Below, in pieces: positions 7,564 through 14,553 of a DNA stretch of 64,000 nucleotides. The stretch covers positions 809,163 through 873,162 of the forward strand of contig NZ_CP006270.1 in NCBI RefSeq assembly GCF_000737575.1. The letters are read 5' to 3'. Position 1 is the first letter of the stretch. Each line of letters begins with the position of its first letter. Position numbers and translations under genes: made by a program. This DNA is from Synechococcus sp. KORDI-49. GTDB lineage: Bacteria > Cyanobacteriota > Cyanobacteriia > PCC-6307 > Cyanobiaceae. The notes under the pieces are model-generated. The model was not told the DNA's origin, did no database searches, and saw only the letters and a program-made list of their open reading frames with translations.

Positions 7564-8652
7564 GTGAGTGCACCCCGGAAGCGCAGGGTCTTCCCCTTCA
7601 CCGCCGTGATCGGTCAGGAGGAGATGAAACTGGCGCTTCTGCTCAATGTGATCGATCCGCGCATCGGCGGCGTGATGATCATGGGGGATCGGGGCACAGG
7701 GAAATCCACCACCATCCGTGCCCTGGCGGATCTGCTGCCGGACATCGACGTGGTGGCGGGTGATCCTTACAACAGCTCGGCCACGGATCCAGACCTGCAG
7801 AGCAGCGAGGTGCGTCAGCGGCAGGAGCAGGGTGAAGCGCTGACCACCGAACCGCGCCAGGTGCCGATGGTGGATCTGCCTCTTGGCGCCACGGAGGATC
7901 GTCTCTGCGGAACCATCGACATCGAAAAAGCCCTCAGCGAAGGGGTGCGTGCCTTTGAACCGGGCCTTCTGGCCAAGGCCAACCGCGGGCTGCTCTATGT
8001 GGATGAGGTGAATCTGCTGGATGACCACCTGGTTGATGTGCTGCTGGATTCAGCCGCCTCCGGATGGAACACCGTGGAACGGGAAGGGGTCTCCGTCCGC
8101 CATCCTGCGCGCTTCGTGCTGATCGGCTCCGGAAACCCGGAAGAAGGGGAACTGCGTCCGCAGCTGCTGGATCGCTTCGGCATGAGCGTCGAGGTGCGCA
8201 CCGTGCGGGACCCGGAGCTGCGGGTGCAGGTTGTGGACCAGCGCACCGCGTTTGACAGTGATCCCGACCGGTTCAGCACCGCGATGGAGGAGAACCAGAA
8301 AGCCCTGCAGCAGAGGGTGGTGGAGGCTCAGCAACGGCTGGAGCAGGTGGTGATCGATGAGGATCTGCGCCTGCGCATCTCTTCGGTCTGCGGCGAACTG
8401 GATGTGGATGGCCTGCGCGGCGACATCGTCACCAACCGGGCAGCCCGCGCCCTCGCCGCTTTTGAAGGCCGCATCGAGGTGAGTGAAGACGATGTGGCGA
8501 GGGTGGCCTCCTGCTGTCTGCGCCACCGCCTGCGCAAGGACCCCCTGGAGCAGGTGGATTCCGGCGAGCGGGTGGTGAAGGTGTTCTGCAAGGTGTTCGA
8601 GCGCAGTGAGAGCAGCGACCGCGCCGGCTTCGAACTGGCCCTGGCGGCCTGA
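7564..8652 (+). CDS. chlI: Magnesium chelatase ATPase subunit I
   Basis: 362 residues, AAA+ ATPase. Walker A GDRGTGKS is at 41-48, Walker B around residue 145 (LLYVDEVNLL), and arginine fingers follow. It drives insertion of Mg2+ into protoporphyrin IX with ChlD and ChlH, the first committed step of chlorophyll synthesis. The GTG at 7564 is 5 nt after the DUF3370 stop. The length matches cyanobacterial ChlI. Confidence 0.97.
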   Translation: MSAPRKRRVFPFTAVIGQEEMKLALLLNVIDPRIGGVMIMGDRGTGKSTTIRALADLLPDIDVVAGDPYNSSATDPDLQSSEVRQRQEQGEALTTEPRQVPMVDLPLGATEDRLCGTIDIEKALSEGVRAFEPGLLAKANRGLLYVDEVNLLDDHLVDVLLDSAASGWNTVEREGVSVRHPARFVLIGSGNPEEGELRPQLLDRFGMSVEVRTVRDPELRVQVVDQRTAFDSDPDRFSTAMEENQKALQQRVVEAQQRLEQVVIDEDLRLRISSVCGELDVDGLRGDIVTNRAARALAAFEGRIEVSEDDVARVASCCLRHRLRKDPLEQVDSGERVVKVFCKVFERSESSDRAGFELALAA

Positions 8653-8667
8653 TCCGCCAGGAACTGC

Positions 8668-9132
8668 ATGCGGATCCTCGGCATCGATCCGGGCCTGGCC
8701 CGGGTGGGCTATGGGGTGATCGACACCACAGGCGGGCAGCAGCGGATGCTCGACTGCGGGATCATCCGTACCGATCCAGGCCGACCCGATGGTGAACGGA
8801 TGGTGGAGATCGCCGGGGATCTGCGCCAGCTGATCCGCCGCTGGCGACCGCAACTGGCTGCGGTGGAGAAGTTCTTTTTCTATCGCTCAAGCAACACCAT
8901 CAGCGTGGTGCAGGCCCGCGGTGTGGTGATGATGACCCTGGCGCGGTTCAAGGTGCCGGTGGTGGAGTTCCCGCCGATGCAGATCAAGCTTGCCCTCGCC
9001 GGATTCGGCCATGCCGACAAGGACGAGGTGCTGGAAGCCGTGATGCGGGAACTGAATCTCTCGGATCCTCCACGCCCCGATGATGCCGCCGACGCTCTGG
9101 CGGTGGCCCTCACCGGCTGGTTCCAGCGATAA
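8668..9132 (+). CDS. ruvC: Holliday junction endonuclease RuvC
   Basis: 154 residues, RNase H-like fold. The acidic residues are in [10 protein letters not shown] (Asp7), the EKFFF segment (about residue 69) and the C-terminal [12 protein letters not shown]. It resolves four-way junctions with RuvAB. It sits 15 nt after chlI, so co-transcription is likely. It is the last gene before the A+T-rich islet. Confidence 0.95.
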   Translation: MRILGIDPGLARVGYGVIDTTGGQQRMLDCGIIRTDPGRPDGERMVEIAGDLRQLIRRWRPQLAAVEKFFFYRSSNTISVVQARGVVMMTLARFKVPVVEFPPMQIKLALAGFGHADKDEVLEAVMRELNLSDPPRPDDAADALAVALTGWFQR

Positions 9133-9249
9133 ACAAGCCCTGCCCGCCAGGCATCGATTCCTCGCAGAAAAAACACTGATTTCATCCGCCTGATGATGAA
9201 CCAAACGCCCCAATCGCTCTGCCGATGCCTGCGCAATCGAGGGGATTGA

Positions 9250-9595
9250 TTACGACGCTTTGCGGCGTCCTCTGCGACGGCTCGTTTTCTTCGCCGCGCC
9301 GGCTTCGATCGAAGTCACGTTATTGACTGGACCACCAGCTTGAGAGCTTGCCGTCACTGGGGCCTCTTGCTTCTGAGTGCCGGGACTGCTGGTTGCGGCT
9401 GAGGTCCGCGTGTCTCCGACAGCTTCGATGGGGATTCCACATTGCCTTGCCGCCTTCATCCACTGGCCCATGAATCGGGTGTCAAGGCTGATGGCGCGCG
9501 AAGTGGAAGGCCTGGAGCCATTCGCGACTCCAGTGGTGATCCGGAGTTGTCGTCCAGAGAAGGGCCCCATGTTTCGCTTGATCGCTAGCGCTCAC
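9250..9595 (-). pseudogene. Hypothetical gene, apparently split by a frameshift
   Basis: Reading leftwards, a GTG at 9595 is preceded by GGAG at a good spacing and opens 37 protein-like residues (MSASDQAKHGALLWTTTPDH...), stopping at 9482. A second frame open from 9570 continues to 9250; only its part after about 9485 (DTRFMGQWMKAARQCGIPIEAVGD) looks natural, ending in a basic KKTSRRRGRRKAS tail. Joining the two at about 9485 gives one coherent product of roughly 115 residues. Either a single-base frameshift or a sequencing error is likely. Function unknown; the basic tail could bind nucleic acid. Confidence 0.45.
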
Positions 9596-9970
9596 ATTGC
9601 GACTCCGGAGCAGCGATGAGAAGTGCCAATCAACAGTTCTTATTCAAGCAAAAGCTGCCTGGACCACCCCCCATCCACGGGTCAAGAACCAAAAAACATG
9701 CCCCGATCTCCACTGACGTTCAAGTCCTTTTCACCTGAATCCTCCAGTTGCAGAGATTGCTCTGGAACACTTGATTTTTGATCCGATTGAAATGATCTCC
9801 ATCGCACGACAAGCCACAGGCTCGCCGCCCTGCTCAGCACAACTAAGCAGATATGCTCAACCTTGACAAACTGTCTCATTCCTTACAAACACCCGGAAAA
9901 TCAGCAGCCAAAATCTCACTTAAACTGGAATAAAATTTTCGTGAATTCAGCGCCAAGCTGCCCGATACGA
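9596..9970. other. Gene-poor gap
   Basis: About 375 bases with no convincing gene. A 65-residue minus-strand frame (9682-9879) exists, but it lacks a spaced ribosome binding site and family resemblance. No strong hairpin or T-run terminator was found. Confidence 0.5.
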
Positions 9971-10114
9971 ATGGCTCTTGAGAGCATTGATGATCCAGAT
10001 TCACTTCAGGATCAATGCCTGACCGCCCACGAAATTGAGTGGCGACGATGGTCCACATGGCAACAAGAGAGGACTGCCAGAAAGAGATTGAAAAAGCTGT
10101 ACAGCATTGATTGA
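9971..10114 (+). CDS. Small hypothetical protein, 47 residues
   Basis: Starts MALESIDDPDS and ends ARKRLKKLYSID: an acidic first half and a strongly basic, probably helical second half. An in-frame start exists at 9863, but the added residues look unlike protein, so the ATG at 9971 was chosen. No clear ribosome binding site. Function unknown; it may be a real islet gene or chance. Confidence 0.4.
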   Translation: MALESIDDPDSLQDQCLTAHEIEWRRWSTWQQERTARKRLKKLYSID

Positions 10115-10157
10115 AGAACCACTTCTTCGTTTCAAAGCCTCTGCAGAACGTCCAAAT

Positions 10158-10250
10158 TCAGTGCGGCAACCCGCGCATCAACCAGGATTCATAGACAAAG
10201 AACAGAAAGAAGAAAATGACGATGCCAATGACAAGGAGCCTGCCGTTCAT
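10158..10250 (-). CDS. Candidate 30-residue single-helix membrane protein
   Basis: Reads MNGRLLVIGIVIFFFLFFVYES and ends WLMRGLPH. One hydrophobic helix (about residues 5-19) has a basic residue before it and a short charged tail. A GAGGG purine run ends 8 nt upstream of the ATG at 10250, a fair ribosome binding site. An upstream ATG (10265) would add five residues. Size and topology resemble the small subunits of photosynthetic and respiratory complexes, but I recognise no family. Confidence 0.5.
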   Translation of the reverse strand: MNGRLLVIGIVIFFFLFFVYESWLMRGLPH

Positions 10251-10328
10251 AACCCGAGCCCTCATTCGCACTTAGGCTAGACCGCATCAGCCATCGAGAC
10301 AAAGCCAAACCAAAGGTGATATTTGGAT

Positions 10329-10415
10329 ATGAAAACTCAATCTTGCGAAAGCGACCTCCGTTGGACGCGAGAACAGTCAGTTGTTAACATTCGCCAAGTC
10401 ATGCGTCTGCGATGA
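10329..10415 (+). CDS. Candidate upstream small ORF, 28 residues
   Basis: Starts at an ATG preceded by an AAGG run and ends at a TGA overlapping the ATG of the next gene (ATGA at 10412-10415). The peptide MKTQSCESDLRWTREQ... is hydrophilic. The overlap would couple translation of the secreted protein to this leader. Because the downstream gene lacks its own clear ribosome binding site, the arrangement is plausible, but chance is not excluded. Confidence 0.3.
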   Translation: MKTQSCESDLRWTREQSVVNIRQVMRLR

Positions 10416-10675
10416 AAGCGCTTGCCTCTGTCGCCACGACTCTTCTATTGATCGGGTTCGGCGCGACATCCGCACATTCACGCTGCCTTGCGTGGACTGC
10501 GATCAACGACGTTGAACAGAACATGGCAAAAGGAATGTCGATTTACTACGCACTATCCGACGCACAAGACAAAGGTCTGATTGATGGAAAAGGCGATTGC
10601 CTGACAAAAATGCGCCAAATCGCCGAGAAGTCAAGGACGTTATACCCCAACGCCTACGGAGCGATCTGGTACTAA
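10412..10675 (+). CDS. Small exported hypothetical protein
   Basis: 87 residues. A classical signal peptide (MKALASVATTLLLIGFGATSAHS) is followed by a mature domain with two cysteines (RCLAW and GDCLT) that could form a disulfide. It ends in aromatic residues (YPNAYGAIWY). I do not recognise the family. Export to the periplasm is inferred from the signal sequence. Confidence 0.62.
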   Translation: MKALASVATTLLLIGFGATSAHSRCLAWTAINDVEQNMAKGMSIYYALSDAQDKGLIDGKGDCLTKMRQIAEKSRTLYPNAYGAIWY

Positions 10676-10755
10676 GAGCCATCGGTCGATGGTCCATCCA
10701 GAAGGACAACAATGAACACCCGAAGACTCAAAACATCAACTTGAGTTGTCAACAC

Positions 10756-11046
10756 CTAACAGAAGTCGGTCACAGGGTGAGTGACAGAAATCAACACTCT
10801 TTGCACGCAGTCGGCATTGCACCAACGAAGAGCACCTGTATCCACATCCGCAACCTGGAAGAGCGAAGGAGACCGTGGATCACGGGCACTGCCTTCACAG
10901 AAGAGCACCTCTGCCAAGTACCAGCCGTTGGTATCGGTGTTGACCAGCTCGGGGTGCTCCCAGACAACGACGACATCACCTGGCTTGACATCCAGAAATG
11001 CAGGCCGAAGCGTTGATTGGAGCGGTTTGCTGTAGTCAACAGACAT
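10756..11046 (-). CDS. DUF3104 family protein
   Basis: 96 residues. The central segment VKPGDVVVVWEHPELVNTDTNGW and the later SLFQVADVDTGALRWCNADCV are typical of DUF3104, a family I know only from cyanobacteria and common in marine picocyanobacteria, of unknown function. It looks like a small beta-barrel, SH3-like fold. The ATG at 11046 has an AGGG about 10 nt upstream. It is divergent from the 61-residue gene at 11097. Confidence 0.72.
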   Translation of the reverse strand: MSVDYSKPLQSTLRPAFLDVKPGDVVVVWEHPELVNTDTNGWYLAEVLFCEGSARDPRSPSLFQVADVDTGALRWCNADCVQRVLISVTHPVTDFC

Positions 11047-11096
11047 CTGACCATTCCCTGATACATCTGTCCTAAGCCTGCTTAGAGGGAGAATCC

Positions 11097-11282
11097 ATGA
11101 GCACTCCTACTCAGGTCATAAAGTTTGCCGGGATACACAATGAGTCTGTCGGGTCGTTGGGGGCCCAGGCACTGGGCGAGTGGGAGGGCTTGCCCTTTTT
11201 TCATGTCCAGCAATCAGCGTTCAGCGTTCATGGCAGCTGGACCGCTGACACACGGGCCTGCGTTGAACTAGACCAGGAATGA
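11097..11282 (+). CDS. Small hypothetical protein, 61 residues
   Basis: Begins MSTPTQVIKFAGIHNESVG and has an aromatic/glycine-rich middle (EWEGLPFFHVQQSAF). The start has a strong AGAGGGAGA ribosome binding site about 5 nt upstream, the main support for reality. No family recognised and no signal or membrane segment. Confidence 0.45.
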   Translation: MSTPTQVIKFAGIHNESVGSLGAQALGEWEGLPFFHVQQSAFSVHGSWTADTRACVELDQE

Positions 11283-11301
11283 GATCTGGAAGTCCATAAC
11301 C

Positions 11302-11523
11302 ATGCAAGCGCTGCCAATGCTTGAGAAGCCAGCGGAAGAGACCCTGATCGACGCCTTACGTGGGTGCAAACAGGCCACACAGCTGAAGGAACTTGAGCAG
11401 CGACTGGCGTCAGTCGAGGATGCCCCACCACTGTTCGACTGGATCTGCGATCTGCTGGTGAAGCGTCGCCTGTCCAGGCAACGAGCAGCCACCTTGCTCT
11501 CGCAACTCCACAGCATCAACTGA
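11302..11523 (+). CDS. Small helical hypothetical protein, 73 residues
   Basis: Mostly amphipathic helix with charged heptads (KQATQLKELEQRLASVE) and a basic C-terminal half (LLVKRRLSRQRAATLL). No cysteines, signal or membrane segment. It lies 19 nt after the 61-residue gene on the same strand, so the two may be co-transcribed. Function unknown. Confidence 0.5.
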   Translation: MQALPMLEKPAEETLIDALRGCKQATQLKELEQRLASVEDAPPLFDWICDLLVKRRLSRQRAATLLSQLHSIN

Positions 11524-11749
11524 GGCAGCTGGAACGCGTCCGATCTGAACCCTCAGAACGCTCGGCCGACCATCGGAGCCATGCCGAGAAACCTCTTGAA
11601 CAGCTCTTAACAAAGCTGCTGACTGACGGTCTAATCCGCTACGAAAAAAGCAAAAAACAGTAGCAACCAGCACAATAATTCTGGATTAATCCTTAAATGG
11701 CGGCGCTGGCGATACAGATCGCGTTGAAAGCTAAAAAAAAGCCTGCATA

Positions 11750-11763
11750 GTTGCGCGTGCAAC
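11750..11763. promoter_or_regulatory. Palindrome upstream of the DUF4278-like gene
   Basis: GTTGC and GCAAC flank a 4-nt centre, 12 nt before the ATG at 11776. It could be an operator or a hairpin in the 5' leader. An A8 run lies just before it at about 11733-11740. Confidence 0.3.
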
Positions 11764-11775
11764 ACTTCCGCTCAC

Positions 11776-11928
11776 ATGCCTGTCTGCACCTATCGAGGCG
11801 TTCGCTACGAAACTTCTGTCGATCCGCAGACTCACACTCAAATTAAATACGAACGCAAACATTACAAGAACGCCATCAACGAGGCATCGAAAACAGGCCG
11901 CATGTCTTATCGCTGGGTCAGGTATTGA
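11776..11928 (+). CDS. DUF4278-like small protein, 50 residues
   Basis: Starts MPVCTYRGVRYETSVDP and ends MSYRWVRY. The opening YRGVRYE pattern and the closing YRW-RY repeat are those of the cyanobacterial DUF4278 family, short beta-rich proteins of unknown function. Many basic residues lie between. Assignment rests on these short motifs. Confidence 0.6.
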   Translation: MPVCTYRGVRYETSVDPQTHTQIKYERKHYKNAINEASKTGRMSYRWVRY

Positions 11929-11977
11929 GTCCAGCTGACTATGGTCATTCGCTAAATATCTGTACAATTAAGACGGA

Positions 11978-12253
11978 CTATTGATCTGTTCTAACGACAT
12001 CCTTGCACCTGCAGTGATCAACAAGCATTTTTTGGCCTTGATCAACCGGAGGACAACCAACATCCAGGGATGTCGAAGCTGAAAGCATTGGTGGAAGCCC
12101 CTCCATCAACAAAACGGAATCCAGATCGTTCCGCCGAAGATCACCGACTTCCCCGCCTTTGAACACGTGAATGCAAGAAGCCATTTGTTGTAGAATCACG
12201 ATTGAGCTATCAACTGCACCGTGGAGTTCACAATTGTCATTCTTGATAAGCAT
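11978..12253 (-). CDS. Hypothetical protein, 91 residues
   Basis: The ATG at 12253 is preceded by GGAGGG (12257-12262), an excellent ribosome binding site. The product is mixed in composition (CELHGAVDSSIVILQQMAS..., later CPPVDQGQKMLVDHCRC) with five cysteines and no signal peptide. No family recognised. The ribosome binding site and natural composition make it one of the better islet genes. Confidence 0.5.
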   Translation of the reverse strand: MLIKNDNCELHGAVDSSIVILQQMASCIHVFKGGEVGDLRRNDLDSVLLMEGLPPMLSASTSLDVGCPPVDQGQKMLVDHCRCKDVVRTDQ

Positions 12254-12487
12254 ATTCCCTCCTATTCACAACTGAAATGGACAGACTGGAAAGATGACAA
12301 CCGGAAGCAGATGATCAGCCAGGGTGACAACTGGTCCAAGACAACCTTGATAGGCAATGACATATGGGCATGCCTCGAAAGCAATCAAATTGATCCTCTA
12401 CATCTTGTGCAATGGAAGCCCGCATCCGAAGAGCTCCACAGGGTCAGCCTGCCACCCCATCCCCATCCTTTTGATCAGTCCAGATAA
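12221..12487 (+). CDS. Possible hypothetical protein, 88 residues
   Basis: GTG start without a visible ribosome binding site. It overlaps the first 33 bases of the divergent 91-residue gene. The sequence is Trp- and Asp-rich (KWTDWKDDNRKQ) and looks protein-like, but no family is recognised. The true start may lie further in. Confidence 0.32.
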   Translation: MEFTIVILDKHIPSYSQLKWTDWKDDNRKQMISQGDNWSKTTLIGNDIWACLESNQIDPLHLVQWKPASEELHRVSLPPHPHPFDQSR

Positions 12488-12702
12488 CGGCGTTCAGGCA
12501 CTCCGTGCATCGGGAAGACCTCCATGCATGACCTAAAAATGACAACCATTCTCATGCGTGATGTGGGGGGATACAAAAAGAATGCATTTGATTGACCCCT
12601 CGTCTTGATTATCATAAATTCCCAGCGGATGAGGAGGGGACTTGCAGAGCTGCATCCCTTCTCCATCCACCTCTTCCTTGCCTCAAAGAGTGAGATCTTC
12701 AT
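12475..12702 (-). CDS. Possible hypothetical protein, 75 residues
   Basis: ATG at 12702 opens MKISLFEARKRWMEKGCSS..., a basic protein. A competing plus-strand frame (12605-12844) covers much of the same region. Neither has a ribosome binding site or known family; this strand was preferred because its N-terminus has a natural helical pattern. Confidence 0.28.
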   Translation of the reverse strand: MKISLFEARKRWMEKGCSSASPLLIRWEFMIIKTRGQSNAFFLYPPTSRMRMVVIFRSCMEVFPMHGVPERRYLD

Positions 12703-13012
12703 CTTCAGGCACAGCAGTTCAGTGCTCAATCAACCTCCAGTGATCGAGGTTGAATCGCTACTTTCTGTTCATCACATTCCAAGACCAAAAATCAACGATG
12801 AAGGGCAGATTCGTGCGATTTTGTTCGTGCCATCAAGGAATTGAGACAAGCGCCTGATCAATCACGGCTCATGATGCGTTGCGGGAGTCCGAAGACCCAC
12901 GCTGAGGGCCCCTGGATCGAGGAACAGCCCGTTGCCTGACCTTCCGTTCGTCGCATCCCTCACCGCAACAATCCCGGAACAACACCAGAACTCTCACAAC
13001 CATTAGGTCGAC

Positions 13013-13621
13013 ATGCGTGATGAAGGCCTGGTTCCGGCGATCACCACCAAGCAGAAGCTTCGCCGTCACTTCCGGCAGCTGCGACGTGAGCAGTCCTGCC
13101 TCTTCCCCGCCATTCGCGCCGCCGTTGAAGCAGACATGGAGGCCGCCCATCGGCCGCTGTCCAGCGATCAGATGATCGGCATCTACTGGCCGCTGGCGGA
13201 TGAAGTGGATCTGCGTGCGCTGCGACAGCAGGGGCCCGTCGCGCTGCCGGTGGCGGATGGTCAGGGGGGGCTCGTCTACCGCCACTGGGCCGTGGACAGT
13301 GAGAACGCTCAGATCCTGAAACCTGACGGCTGCGGCATCCCTGCTCCCGCGGAAGGCCGGACTCTGCGGCCGGAGCAGCTGGCCTGCCTGCTGGTGCCGG
13401 CCCTTGCCATCGACCGCCAGGGAGTCCGCCTCGGCTACGGCGGCGGTTACTACGACCGGCTGCGGCAACAGACGCCCTGGCGGGCCGTGCGCGCCCTGGC
13501 GGTGCTGTCGTCGGCCTGCATCACCGACACGCCACTGCCACGGGATCCCTGGGACATCCCCTTCGATGGCTGGATCAGCGAGCAGGGACCTGGTCGTCCC
13601 CAGGGGACCACCGCATCATGA
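13013..13621 (+). CDS. 5-formyltetrahydrofolate cyclo-ligase family protein
   Basis: 202 residues, 5-FTHF cyclo-ligase (MTHFS) family. The N-terminal KQKLRRHFRQLRREQ helix, the IYWPLADEVDLRAL segment and the ATP/Mg-binding GVRLGYGGGYYDR motif are all present. It returns 5-formyl-THF to the folate pool as 5,10-methenyl-THF. It is the first core gene after the islet. Its stop overlaps the next start (ATGA at 13618-13621). Confidence 0.9.
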   Translation: MRDEGLVPAITTKQKLRRHFRQLRREQSCLFPAIRAAVEADMEAAHRPLSSDQMIGIYWPLADEVDLRALRQQGPVALPVADGQGGLVYRHWAVDSENAQILKPDGCGIPAPAEGRTLRPEQLACLLVPALAIDRQGVRLGYGGGYYDRLRQQTPWRAVRALAVLSSACITDTPLPRDPWDIPFDGWISEQGPGRPQGTTAS

Positions 13622-14064
13622 GCGTCACCTGCTACCCGGCTGCCATGCGTCCCCTGCTCGCCTTCCTGACTCTCTCAGCGGCGTGTCTCGCGGCAGGCAT
13701 CGCCTCCCCAGGACAGGCGCACCAGATCGAGTCGGCCCTGCAGTATCTCGATGGCGATCTGGAACTGAGTACGCGTTTTTCGAACGGTGAGCCGGCCAGC
13801 GGTGCCGTCGTGCGTCTGCTCAATCCAGATGGCACCCCTGGGGTCGAACTCGGTCGCACGGATGCCGATGGCCAGGTGAGGCTTGATCTGCAGGCCATCG
13901 AGGACGGTCGCTACGACCTTCAGGTGGACGGCGGGCCCGGGCACCGGGACTATCTGGACATTCCGGTCCAGCAGGGACGTGTCCGGCTGGATGAGGTGGT
14001 GCAGGCCCCCCTGACGCTGATGCTCGTCGGTTTGCTGGTTAGCGTGCGACGTCGATGTGACTGA
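13618..14064 (+). CDS. Exported protein with a carboxypeptidase-regulatory-like domain
   Basis: 148 residues. A signal peptide (hydrophobic stretch after MRPLLAFL, cleaved near GQAHQ) is followed by an Ig-like beta domain with GEPASGAVVRLLNPDGTPG and TDADGQVRLDL, and a hydrophobic C-terminal helix (LTLMLVGLLVSV) ending in RRR. It is probably membrane-tethered on the periplasmic side. The start may be the ATG at 13645 rather than 13618. Function unknown; similar domains accompany metal transporters. Confidence 0.6.
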   Translation: MSVTCYPAAMRPLLAFLTLSAACLAAGIASPGQAHQIESALQYLDGDLELSTRFSNGEPASGAVVRLLNPDGTPGVELGRTDADGQVRLDLQAIEDGRYDLQVDGGPGHRDYLDIPVQQGRVRLDEVVQAPLTLMLVGLLVSVRRRCD

Positions 14065-14072
14065 TCGCAACG

Positions 14073-14516
14073 ATGGCCGCCAGCACCGGCAGTGAGGCTC
14101 TTGACCGGATGGTGGAACGACTCGGGGGAACAGCGGATCCCCGACGTCGGTATGAGTACGTCCTCTGGCTGGCCAAGAAACTGACGCCACTGCCTGTGGA
14201 GCAGCAGACCGACAACCTGCGGGTGCGGGGATGTGTGTCCCAGGTCTTCGTGCGGGGGGAACTGGATCAGGGTGTGATGCGCTGGCAGGGAGACTCCGAC
14301 GCGCTGATCACCAAAGGACTGCTGGCGTTTCTGATCGAGGGTCTGAATGGACTGACCCCACCACAGGTCAAGGCCATCGACCCCGGCTTCATCGAAGCCA
14401 CCGGACTGCAGGCGAGCCTGACCCCCTCCCGGGCCAACGGCTTCCTGAACATCCTTCGGATGATGCAGGCCCAGGCGGCCGCCCTGGACAGTTCCGGCGG
14501 CCCCGCTGATTCATAG
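14073..14516 (+). CDS. sufE: Cysteine desulfuration protein SufE
   Basis: 147 residues. The sulfur-accepting cysteine is Cys54 in VRGCVSQVFV, within the standard SufE fold. It takes persulfide sulfur from SufS and passes it to the Fe-S scaffold. It is separated by 8 nt from the preceding gene, with hom 37 nt downstream. Confidence 0.93.
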   Translation: MAASTGSEALDRMVERLGGTADPRRRYEYVLWLAKKLTPLPVEQQTDNLRVRGCVSQVFVRGELDQGVMRWQGDSDALITKGLLAFLIEGLNGLTPPQVKAIDPGFIEATGLQASLTPSRANGFLNILRMMQAQAAALDSSGGPADS

Positions 14517-14553
14517 AGTCAGGTTTGATCGTTCAGTGGGCGGATCGACGGGA

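Larger units (their letters stand above)
9133..13012. other. A+T-rich, ORFan-dense chromosomal islet
   Basis: Between ruvC and the folate cyclo-ligase gene the sequence is visibly poorer in G+C than its neighbours, with common A/T-rich codons and long non-coding gaps. It carries only short genes, mostly without recognisable family. No integrase, tRNA or insertion sequence was seen at either edge. The composition and gene content are those of the small variable islets of marine Synechococcus. Confidence 0.65.

Noticed and set aside
5985-7601. 538-codon minus-strand frame
   Set aside because: Antisense to the DUF3370 gene and the hydrolase end; Arg/Gly/Gln-rich shadow.
10680-10700. Short palindrome CCATCG-GT-CGATGG after the secreted-protein gene
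   Set aside because: The 2-nt centre is too tight for a terminator loop and no T-run follows.
11524-11660. Plus-strand open segment ending EQLLTKLLTDGLIRYEKSKKQ
   Set aside because: It looks helical, but no ATG, GTG or TTG opens it after the upstream stop; kept only as a curiosity.
11410-11673. 87-codon minus-strand frame in the islet
   Set aside because: Overlaps the more natural 73-residue plus-strand gene and has no ribosome binding site.
12605-12844. 79-codon plus-strand frame with TTG start
   Set aside because: No ribosome binding site, and conflicts with the minus-strand frame at 12475-12702; neither is strong.
12869-12970. 32-codon minus-strand ORF near the islet edge
   Set aside because: No ribosome binding site or recognisable feature; probably chance.
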